64,000 nucleotides of DNA from Pholis gunnellus (lineage: Eukaryota; Chordata; Actinopteri; Perciformes; Pholidae): contig OU342807.1 of NCBI GenBank assembly GCA_910591455.2, positions 4,293,430 to 4,357,429 on the forward strand, read 5' to 3'. Below the pieces are notes generated by a model that was not told the DNA's origin, searched no databases, and worked only from the letters and a program-made list of their open reading frames with translations. The translations under genes and the position numbers were made by a program. Shown here piece by piece: positions 36,401 through 48,500 of the stretch. Position 1 is the first letter of the stretch, and every line of letters starts with the position of its first letter.

Positions 36401-39400
36401 GGAGCCAGATGAAAAGATCAATCTTATGTTTGTGTGTTATGCACGGAGTCAGGACGTGGTTAGCCTAGCTTAGCATAAAGACAGGCAGCAGGGGGAAACC
36501 GCTAGCATGGGTCCGACCAAATCAAGTCCAGAGTGAGCTTTAGAGGTGATGGTAGGCTTTGGACTGACGCAGGCTAGCTGCCAGTCTTTATGCTAAGCTA
36601 GGCTAACCACTTCCTGACTCCAGTTAAAACATTAATGCTCATCTTCATTTTTACATCCAATCAATACCTTTGCAGCTAACCGAAGGCCAAAACTACAAAA
36701 AAAAAAGACCCAAAATAAACTTCCTGTAACTTTCAGCCTTTAAAAAGAAAATGGTATTGTGTCTTTTGTATTAGTATATAAATACCATATAATGAGCAAT
36801 GTGGGACGGACACTGTTAATAAACATGTAAACGTCACGAGTACTTTTAGACTCTGCTGAGGCGCCGCACATTAGCAACAAAGAGAAACAAGAGGAACACA
36901 AACACAAGTCTCTTCTGGTGTCAAACAAACAAATACGCTGTTGAATGTGGGAACAGAAATGGACACGAGACAAAAACAGGGCGAGATATAACAAACAAAT
37001 AAATTTAAAAAAAATAACAGCTGGCATCCAAATTAAACTCTCTGCAGTTCTGGAAGTGAGATGTTAACGCAGGAGATCGACTCTTTATCATAAAGAAGCC
37101 ACAAAAACCTTTAAAGGGATAATTCGGCTGTTCTGCAGTGGGGTCGTATGAGGTACTCACGAGGTGTTTTTAATACAGTAGATGGAGTTTTGAACATATA
37201 TCCGGATACACTGACTATGGAGTACCTCAAACAACCCCACTTCAAAGCACCTGACCTATCCCATTAACAGGGAAGCAAACAACATTTCACCAAAACGATC
37301 ATGTCTATCATGGACGGTCTTGAGACAAAGATTTTTTAAATCTTAAATTCAGTTTTTTTTCTCCCAGGCTCCGTGATTCTTAAATCGATTTTTTTTTAGG
37401 TCACAAGAACAGATCCAAAGATGAGAAACGACCCTGAGTGGGAGTCTGCAGGATCTGCTGCTGCCGTGATAAACAATGGCTCTCATCATCCGTCCTCGCG
37501 GGCCCGGGGCGAGCGATGCGTTTGGGGTTGCGGAGGCGGAGGCGGCGCGAGGTTCAAGAAGAAAGAAAAAGCCTTCAGAGTCAGAGACGACAAAACGTGT
37601 TTCACAACGCGGCGGCACGCGGCCTGAGACTGGTTTTAAACTGCGGAGGGAAAAGACTCCAAAAACAACGGCAGCGCCAGAGGAAGGTCAGAAGGAAATC
37701 TACAAAGATGGTTCTCCTCGCCCCGAGTGTGTGGTGAGACCCGCTGCGCTGAGTCAGCACTCCTTTACAACTATCTGGCCGGTGAGGCGTTGACTCACCG
37801 ACTGCGTGGGGGATTGCTGTCGTCGGCCCTAACGACACTGAATGCGTTGCTAGGAAACAGTGGAAAAATGGAGGATTGTTGAGTAAACTGCGGGGGCTGC
37901 CGGGTCGCCAGCTGGGAACTTTATTTTGTAAAGAGAGTTGTATTTATACATTTACTGTTAAGAGGAAATATGCGTCGGCCTTGTGCTGCAGCTCACAAAC
38001 CTATTCCTTCTGACGTCATTTAACTAATTAGAATTCTACACGAAGCAGCCGGATCTACTTCAGGTTCATTCGGCTCGTTGTCCGTGTTCAGCTGTAGTCA
38101 CTCAACTTTACTCTGAAATAGAAGACACGAGTGTGTATTTAAAGATATTATATGTCCGCATTAAAATGTCTAAAACCAACCATGTTAAAACTCAGAGAAA
38201 TCCTCGTCTGCGCTGTGCAGGTTTAATCCACATTTTTACGATTCACTTTTCAGATCTTGGATGTTTTTAACTTTTTGTTTGAACCGGATGAAGGATTCTA
38301 GTTATCGTACGTCTGGATCTCAATCTATCAGAGAAACAAGCTGAGCAAACGCTGGTTTCACCGGTTTTAAATCACCTCGTTGATCTAAAAACGATGAACA
38401 CGGAAAGAATCTTAACTGGGAGAAGATGACTGGAACGACGCTACTTCAGGACTTCTCCAAACTCCGTCTTTAGTCCAATTTCAGATCATCAGGGCGGCCG
38501 TGCCCATGTTTAAATGTCCTCTGGATTTAATTTCCAACCAATCACAGAAACCTGCGGTGGTTTGGTTTTAAAACCTTCACACATTGAAAACCCCTTCATC
38601 TAAACGCGTCCCCTCGTCTCACCCCACTCTCCGCTGTCCTCCCCGCTCCTGGACTCCGGTGACCCGTCCAGCTCGTCTGGACTCGCCAAGAAATCGAAAC
38701 CCTTCAGAGCCTCCTCCGTGTCGGGGTCGTCGCTGAGGTCAGAGGTCGTGGAGGAAGGGGTGGACGACTGTTTCTTCCTCACCATCTGGTTAAAGTTTAG
38801 GAAATGAGGAACACTATTGAAAATCTGGCTCTGGATCATAACTGTGACAATACCAATGCAATAGGTTCTGTACTAAGGTACACATGTATGCTGCTTTATA
38901 CATCTCAGAAGTAAATATTGTACTTTTTACTACATTTGTCACAGTTACAGTTCTTCATCTCCTTCCTGGCCAGTGAAAACCTCGTATCTCCAGATGTGTT
39001 GATGTTGAATGTTTGTGATAAACTGAAGGATGAAATGTTCCTTTATGTGTTGATTAAAATCCTCCTACTTCTTCAGATTAATAAACTCTTTAAAAAGACT
39101 CTTGGATCAGCTGGAAGATGCATCGTCACAAACCTGAAAACCAGATTTGTAAACATCACTGTGAGGTTTCACAGCAGTAGTTTGCCAAAGAGTGTGTTAA
39201 TATCTTACTGTAGCCATGTCTAAGATGGTCTTGTCCCGTCCTTCGCTGTCGTCCTCGTCGTCCTCGTCGCTGAATTCTGCTGCAGCGCTCTCTATGAACT
39301 TAAAGGCCTCCAACACGGTGGCCGAGTCCGACATGTCGGGTTTACTGGGAGGAGAGCGAGAGCGAAGAGAGGAGGTGAGTCTGGTGGTTAAAAAAAAAAA

Positions 39401-40644
39401 AGCAACGAGACAACAAAACTGTGCTTTTGGGGGAGAAACAGCGTCTCATCTCATACCTGACCATGCCGCTGTCCTTCAGGGAGGACGGTTCGGTGCCGTT
39501 GACCATCGGCTCGGCGTTCCTCTCTGAAGGTTTCTCCCCTGAGTCTCCGGTCAGACCGAGCAGCGCTCTCACTCTCTGAGACTTCACATCCAGGATGGTG
39601 TCTGTGTATCCGACCTCCTGCAGGTATCTGAGAGGGGAGACAGGAGACAGGAGACAAGAGACAGGAGACAGGAGACAGGTCAGAGGAGGCTCAGGGGAAA
39701 GAGAAGGAACAATCAAGGGTTAATCATCGGATGATAAGCTGCTAAATTTCTAAACACCGTTCACAGTGGAACCATGTTCTCCTCCCTGCAGAGCGTCACC
39801 GTTACCGATAAAAAGGATGCAGATTCATCTCATTTGTTCAAATCATCAAATATTTCTGATGACCAGCGTTGGAAAATCTCCAAAGTGTCACTTGACAAAG
39901 ACGAATACATGACAAATATCCCATCAGGCTGATCCCGATATAACATACTGGTATTTGCAGTACACACATACTATAAGTCATAGAATACATTGGCGTTATT
40001 AAAACGTTCCCGTATTCCCTGAGTGCTCCTCTTCATTCTCTTCGTCTCTTCCTCCTGCAGCGTCGGTGCCTTGCTGTACCGGCTGAGCTACACAACACCA
40101 CGATTATATCAATGGAGCGGCGCCCTTAAAGGGCCACGCCACCACGTCTAGGAACGAAGACACACCGACTGTCCTCCCTGTAATCGGTCCAGTCAATGTT
40201 TGACAACATGCACACAGAGAAAAAAAAACAACACACAATGTTTGAGAAAAAGTTGGCATTCAAATTATGGTTTCGTTCAACCGACAATAAGTGAGTTTTT
40301 AGAAACTCATTTGAGTGCAAGAAATAGTTGAGTTCAACAAAACTAACATCATCATACAGGTTAGAAATGTTAGCACTTTATGTCATGAGACAAACCAAAG
40401 ACAAAGCTCTGCTTCGTCTCACATGACAAAAATACTAAAGTTTACCCGTTAAGGTGGGCGACGTCCAATAAGAATCCAGATGTCCAAACAGACGTTTAAA
40501 CTAATCTCTGTGTAACTTCACCCCGAGACACCGAGAGAAGCAGGACCCGGCTGACCTGAGAGCAGCGTCTTATCGGACGGAGGTTTAATTCTAAATAGCA
40601 TCTAGTGTGTTTGTTAACACACACAGAGAGAGAGAGAGAAAGAG

Positions 40645-40685
<41 letters not shown>

Positions 40686-40857
40686 CAGAGAGAGAGAGAG
40701 AGATAGACAGAGAGAGAGAGAAGGTCGGCCTCCCTCCCTCTGTACCAGCCTCTCCGATCGCAGGAGGCTTCAACACTTCCACACAATCCTCCATTCACTG
40801 TCCCCACACAGCCACTGCTCACACACACGCACACATGCACGTGCACGTGCACACGCT

Positions 40858-40894
<37 letters not shown>

Positions 40895-42492
40895 ACACAA
40901 AATAAAGACAAAAAAACACCAAACACAATCCCAAACAGAAGCGCTCAGTACCTAAACTGTGGCGGCCCACCAGAGTCTATTTTGTCCCACCAGACAAATT
41001 CATTCTGGGTTCATTGGGTTCATTGTGAACCCAATGAACCCAGAATATATTTACAAAGACATAAAGATAACAAATCACTTAAAATAAATAAATAAATAGA
41101 AGACAGAGCACTTCAGTCATGACCGGTGACCGACCGACCAGCTGAAGAACGTTGAGTTTCGATTGGCAGACGATCGATTGATGCGTCTCTGGTTTGTTTA
41201 CAAAGGTACGACTGATGCTGAAGTGCTGCTTCAACAGATCTTAGTGTCAGTTTCCCTTTGGAAAGGACTGTCTGGTGGCAAGACAATATTCTAAATATAT
41301 CATTCACTTTAACTGATATGGATTTATTTAAGGCACTTGAAACAGGTTTTGCTGCTGCCTCCATCCACAGCAGTTCACTGCTCTGCTCCCGTCTGCTTCT
41401 CCAGACGGGCTGAGCGGACCGACGTCTACTATCAATTACATTACATTTTATTTGTAAAGGCCAAAATCCCACATTTGCCTACGAGGGCTTTACAATCTGT
41501 ACGACATATGATGTCCTTGGACCCTCGCATTAGATAAGAAAAGCTCACAAAAAAACAGGAAAAACTCCACTTCATAACAAAATGATCCCGTCAGCTACTT
41601 TCTACTATTCATCAGCTGGAGTTACTTTGCAGGTTACGATTTGTATTCATACATTGAACATGTGACCAGTGCATGAAATACTATGGATTGTTATAAGTTA
41701 AACGTCTAAACAGTGGCAGAGAGTAACTAAGTACATTAACTCAAGTACTACATCTAAATACAATTTCAAGGTACTTGCGCTTTACTTCAGTATTTCTATT
41801 TTCTGCTACTTCATACTTCTGCTCCACCACATCTCAGAGGGAATTATTGTACTTTTTACTCAAACACATTTATCTGATAACTTAAGTTAATGTGAAGATT
41901 CAGAATCAGATTAATAATTCAAAATATAACCAACAAATATCAACAAGTATTATTATAAGTTAAGATAAAACAATTCACAAGCTACACAGCAGGATGTGAC
42001 TTCACCAGCTGCAACATTAAACACATTAACGCATCTATAATTACAGTTCAATAACATAAAATATATATTTTTCATCATGGGCTGTTGTGCAGAGTGAGTA
42101 CTGACAATACTTTTGCCCTTTCACTTAAATAAAATGTTCAATGCAGGACAGAGTATTTCTACACTGTGTGTACTTTTATTTAAGTAAAATATATATAGTA
42201 CGTCTTCCTAAAACAGTACATGTACAGTTAAAACATTAAAAAGTAAAACTTTAGAAGTAGAGTATAATAATAATCCAAACACTACGAGTACTTTCACTTT
42301 TCATACTTTGCGTACATTGTATACATTTTACTTAAGTAATGTTTTGAAAGCAGTACTTTTTACTTGTAATGATGTACTTTCACATTTCAAGTATAAGATC
42401 TCAACACTGTCGGCTCCAACTGGTCACAGCGGATTAGTGGGTTTTATTCCCATTAAAAGTGTTAATCTCCATTAAGAAGATTGACTCAGCTG

Positions 42493-42560
<68 letters not shown>

Positions 42561-45500
42561 CGCACACAGTCAGCTGTCCCATGACACAGTGGAAGTCTAA
42601 ATTAGTCTGTTTGTGTGTGTGTGTGTGTTCATGTGTGTGTAAACTCACTGTCTGAGCAGCTGGCGTCCTTGTTTCCAGCTGAGCTGATGGCTGCTGTTTG
42701 GAGGACTGGGAGCTTCACTGTCATTCCCCTCATCTGTGTGAGTGAGAGACAATTACCAACATGTTTCTATCCATTCATTCATCCATACGTCCACAGCCAC
42801 AGCCTCCAGCTCCTCCTGCTGCCGGGTCCCCAGACGGGATAAACAACGTCCCCAGAGCGTGTTTCTGTTTCTTCTTCCCATCAGACGTGACCAGAATAAA
42901 TCCACAGGGAGGCGTCCGAGAGGCATCCTGATCTCAACCACCTCAACTGGCTTCTTCCACACAAAACTTATTTTCTTTTGGCCTAAACGTGGTTCATTCT
43001 TGAAGTTTTTAGACCATGTGATACAGTTGAAAGCTCCACAATAAGCTAGTAAGTGGACCTTGAGTTAAGATTGTTTTGTCAAACAGTGAGATGCAGCCAT
43101 GTAGAGGTGACCGTCTCGTTCTGTGGTAAAAACACACACAGAGGCACTCAGCTGTGATCATCCCAGTCAAGCCCCGTACAGGAGTTTGGTAACAGTGCTG
43201 GTGTTAAAAGTTCCTCATCGATATCTTTTTGTGACTACTTGACCTCCTGCACCAGCTGCAGCTTCTTCCTCGCCACAGAGACACGTGGTATCACATCCAT
43301 AGAGCCAGTTGATGAAGCCACGGTCTCTGTATTCGCCTGCAAATGCACCAGAACCCCTCAGGCCCAGGTCACACCGAGACCTGTCGCTCGAAACGACGTG
43401 CCTGACGTTCGCGCCTCTTTTTTTTTATCACGCGACCTTTTTCTAGCGCTTTTTAAATGCGACTATTCTTTCCCGTTTATTTTCATATAGATTATCTGGA
43501 AACCCATTGAGATTCAGTGATGATTTTAACCACATTAACAGAGTCGGATGTGGTCCGATGCTGCACTCGAACAATTCACACTTTTCAACAGTCGGGGTCC
43601 GCGTCCTCTGCCCGGGGGATTCAACGAGACGGCCGCTCGGCGTGGGAGCGGTCACTTGACTGTTCGGGACATGTCAGCAGAGTACCATATACAGAGAGAG
43701 GAGAGAGGTTTGTCTTACCTGAATCATAACTTGGAGGTATGATCTCTCCCTGGTTCAGTTCTGTCCCATATTTTGTCTTGTGGTATTTGGCCCTGAGGGA
43801 GACAGATTGGTTATCACAATGTCTGAGCAGGCCTCACTGGCTGTATTTAGATATTAGAACATTGTTATTCTTTATTTCCACAATAAATGTAATGGAAATA
43901 CATATGAGAAGTTGGAATGATTCAGAAAACGATGCACCAATTGTACCACAATGGTCCTTTAAAGTGCTGCTAACACTAAACCAAGAGAGTTGCGGTGTCC
44001 CGTCACGTCCTTAATGAAGTCCGTTATAGTTTTCCCACAACACCCCTCTTCCAAACGCTTCAGTAAACAGCGTCCAGACCTGCCAATCAAACGCTGCCAA
44101 ACTGTGTGAAAATCCGTCGCCAGATTATGTGATTTATTACTAATAATTCCATAAGAGGATAAGCTGCTCTTTGAGGTGCAGGGATCCATTTTCACACTGA
44201 TCGTATTTGTAAATCAGAGTCACTCTAAATCCTTTAAACTCCTCGTCACACTTTAGATTATTGAGGTTGGACCGGAGAGTCCTCGGCGATTATATACGTT
44301 TTTATTATTGTCAACAAAACAGCAAAGTTCTTTGGTGAGTGAGTGAGTGAGTGTGTGTGTGTGTGCTCACCTCTCCTGTTTGAGGGCGTACTCCAGCATC
44401 TTGATCCGTCTCACCAGGTCTTTCTTCAGGTTCTCCTGACCTCGTCTCTCCCCCTGCAGGAAGGCGATCTGAGCCTGGAGGGAGCAGAGGAAACACCGAC
44501 TGATGACGGAGGACAGATAGAACGGTGAAAACCACGTTTCGTCTTTTTTTATCCCTTCAGTCCATAAGTTTGGATCCCTGCTGCGTAGTTTCTATCAAAC
44601 GCCAAAGTGCAGTTAATTGCATGAGGAAATTAACAGCGAAAGCCACAAAACCTCAGCGGGGTTCGATAAAAACATCTAAAGTCCATTAAACATGAGGATG
44701 ATGGTGAGAAACTATAAAATCATTCAATCAACAAAACAGAGAATCATTTCTTTCCGTTGCAGTAATGATTTGCCTTGATGATCCTCTGACGCTTTTATAT
44801 TCATGCATCTGTCTACACGTGTATTTTTCCTTTTAAATATATATTTTTTCAAGCTTGAATGGAAAAAGTTTGTGTGTAAATTGAGCATCTTACAATAAGA
44901 GCTAACTCTTCTGTCAGGTCAGCGGGTATCCAAGGGCCCCAAAGCCTCCTGGGAAATGGGACAGGGACTGAGAGGTTACTTGTGACCGACTAACGCGTCT
45001 ATACGTCTGATCCGTCTTACCGTCTCCTCTCAAGACGCGGGTCGGACGTGAGGAGGCGACTCGGGAAGCAGCGTGGGAACAGACGACATGTGACCGTCTA
45101 AGAGTCGAGGTCAAACATAGCGAGAGGACAGACGGAGAGCGCAGCAGAAACCCTGAGCGCTACGACTTTGTGCGTCTACGTCTTAGTTCAGTTTGGTCAG
45201 AGTCATACATCCGACACATGTAAAAGCAGCTGAAAGGTTTCGTGATCTTAAACAATGAAATAACATTCGTCCATGACAGTGAGTTCACTGTGTGTTAGGG
45301 CGCTGCAGGCTCCGTGTGCAGAGACCCAGCTGTTACCCAGCTGGATTCATGGCATCAGTGCTGACGTCACACCCTGAAACACTTCTTTACTCCAGAGGTT
45401 CAACCCTCCTCCTCCTCCTCCTCCTCCTCCTCCATATGACTGTTGTTTGTGTGTGCCGTCGCTTTAAAAACCAGGTCAGCTGTTATATATTTAATAGGAG

Positions 45501-48500
45501 AGTTCAAAACAAACGGTTCCATAAAGCTGCAGCGACGTTCATGTAGCGCCGTCATCGGGTCAACAATTACTTCTGTTTATGATCAAATACACGCAGAACT
45601 AATGAAAAATCCAAACAGTCTTTGTGTTTACTGCTAATTAGCCAACATTAGCATGCTAACCAGGCTGGTCTCAGTCTGCATTTGTAGCTAAACCTACAGG
45701 AAAATAGTCATGAACGAGGACGTAAATAGAGCGCAAAAGATGAGAAGGATGAGAAGTCAATGTTGATGTGTTTGTACACGTATTTTGCGTCCTTCAGTAA
45801 CAGCACTTCTGTAGTTATTTCAAGTAGCTGTGTTGCCTAAAGCCAGCCCTCAAGTGACCATTTGAGGAACTGCAGCTCTTTTTGGCACTTCCGTGTTGGC
45901 TTCACTTCTCAGCAACTGAGGTCGCCGCTCGATAAAACATGTCAGAAGATGAGGAACGTTTTGAGACTTTTCCTAAGAAAATGCTCACTCGAACCTGTAA
46001 AAACAACAAAACCTAAACAATGAATTAACGGTCAAAATAGTTGCCGATTAATCTTCTGTTGAGTATCTAAAATCGATCAATTGGAAAATGGTTTGAACTC
46101 TAGTTTCAACGCTCACAATATTGCAGAGAATGGAGGACCAGTTAGTGAACACATGACCGTGTGGATTCATTGTTTTGATCTGAGCAGAACGGACGCTGCA
46201 GGCCGCTGCTCTGTTTGGTGAGCGTCACTTCCAGACCATTTCACACAACAACTGACTGGACTGCATGTTTGCAAACTAAACCCCCTCTCTCCACACACAC
46301 ACCCCCCCCCACACACACACACACACATACACACAGGAGGAAGTAGGACACTCAGCCCTTCATTCATGTCAAACACACACTATAACTGGGTCGCTCCGCA
46401 CTCGAGGCGACTGCATCTGAATTTCACAGAGACGACGCCAAACTTTATTTGGAGGAGACGAGCTCTCTGTTTGATCACGCAGAGCTGAACATGAAGAGGA
46501 CTCCCAGAGATCAAACCTTTTTTTGGGGGAACGTAACGCACAAAACACAAATGTCTTGTGACTGCGCTCTGGTCGTTTTCTTGCTGCTGTTGGTGCAGTT
46601 TTTAATCTCTGTGACTCTGTGATGGATTTCTGCTCGTATTGTTTGAAAATCGATGCCGTTTGAACACGTCATCAACAGATGTTTTTAGGACAACGGCTGT
46701 TGTGTTCAAGAGCAATCCGACAACTGAGAGTTAAAAGTCAACTACCGTTTAATGTACAGCGAGCACGGATTCAGAACATTGGTTAAACTGTGGATCTGAA
46801 GTGTGTGTTTGCGGTAGAGGAGTGACATTAACATCCGTCTTATAAGTATTTTCATTATTGCTTTATTTATAATTGTTATAATGCCTCTTTGAATTTCTTA
46901 TTTCAGCTGACCAACAGTTCAAAAGTTCAAAGATATTCAGCATGAAATAATATGTGTAATAACAATGAGGAATTGATAACCCTCCTGGTTCATTGAGCTG
47001 AAGTCAGTCTAGCTCTTGTACTCTTGCGGTGACTACGTCGCCCTGTGAGGACGGTGAAGTCGGAGGGGAAGGCTGATGTTTGAGGAGCTTCTGTGTAGGA
47101 GGACATCTGCAGCGTGCCGGGGGAGTCTTTTCTCATAATTATAGATTTTACTGAAACATCTGAATGTCATGTTTTCTCAGCAGCCAGTAAAACGCTTCAC
47201 AGGGCTGAATGTGGAGGCAGGAAAACTAATCGATAGCAGAGGTCACGCTGTGACGACGCTGCAATTACGAGGCTTTAAACCGGTTTTCTATTAAAGCGCT
47301 TTGATGACCTCGAACTTCTCTTCTTCTCTGATTTAATCATGTTGTTTTTCACTCTGGTTTCCACTCCAGTTAGGCTGAAACGCATCTGATGCTGTGAAAC
47401 AGGTTGGAAAGCACATTCTGCTGTAAACTAATTACCCTCATGTTGTCTCCGCACTTCTAAATCCCAGGATATAAAAATCCCATCAGAGCGGGAAACAACG
47501 TAACAATGAAATCGAATTAATAATGTCTACAAAAGGAGCCATAATTACATCTAAAAAGAAACTTCTGGTTCAACACCAAAATAAAACGTTACTGCTTAAC
47601 AAAACATGACATACATATCATTTTTGTGTTCATGTCAGTTTGTGATTTTTTAAATGGGTTTTGGTTCGATGCCTGAAATAAACGTCTGGGATTAACACAA
47701 GCTTAATTCATTTTAACGTTTTTTTACTGTCTTAAACTTGCATTCCCTCTAATGACCAGCAGGGGGCGGCGACTCTGTTTGCAAAGAGAAGTGAGATTGT
47801 ATAGAAGTCTATGAGAAAATGACTACTTCTCACTTGATTTACTACCTCATCAGCTATTCCTCAATTAAAAACAATACTAATAGTGCAGGGAGGAAGAGTA
47901 GAAGCAGCACAAATAAACGGGGGGCTTTTATTGTGAGGAATTTATGAGAAATAAAATCTATCGTTTTACAGACGCTCCTTTGACCACTAGACGTAGACTT
48001 GGTGATAAACACTTGAAGCACATGTAACGGTGCTAAAGACTTAAAAATCCCATCAGAAACAAGAGGGAGCCTCATATTATCTGCTTAATTATCATTAACT
48101 CCAACCACCTATTTCTTCTTCTTCTATTTATTCAAAACAAACCAGAACTAAACAACCACTTCCTGTGCGGCCGTAAGAACTACCACACAGAGTTTGGAAC
48201 AACTACTGAATTGATCAGAGTTTTTTGTTTCAGTGGCTCAAAACAGAAATACATATTTAAACTCAGGGAGAGTTTTAGAGGAGGAACCATCGGTCAGGGA
48301 GGGCAACCCCTCAGAGGTGCCTTCACTCTGATGAAGGACTAACTGGGTAACCCACTTGTTAGAAAGTCCCATCCGCCTTTTCTTCCTTTTTAGAACGAGT
48401 CGGTGCTCCACATCAGATCACAGAAATGCAAATGTGCCGCTTTGATTCATAAAAGCTGCACAGAGAGAATGTTTATTAATAAACAGGAAGCTTATAATAA

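Larger units (their letters stand above)
39628..42648. other. strn intron 4
   Basis: A 3-kb intron holding direct repeats of a 'gacaggaga' unit (about 39636-39680), a GA tract, a CA/CG alternating tract, a perfect 45-bp palindrome, a SINE-like fragment, rearranged MITE sequence and a long CA tract. These are listed separately. Confidence 0.7.

Noticed and set aside
37476..37793. A 105-codon plus-strand frame in the CpG block as a new gene
   Set aside because: Biased composition and no splice or polyadenylation support. Kept only as a CpG-island finding.
40607..41095. A 162-codon plus-strand frame rich in Arg-Glu and His-Thr
   Set aside because: It is built from GA and CA microsatellites within strn intron 4.
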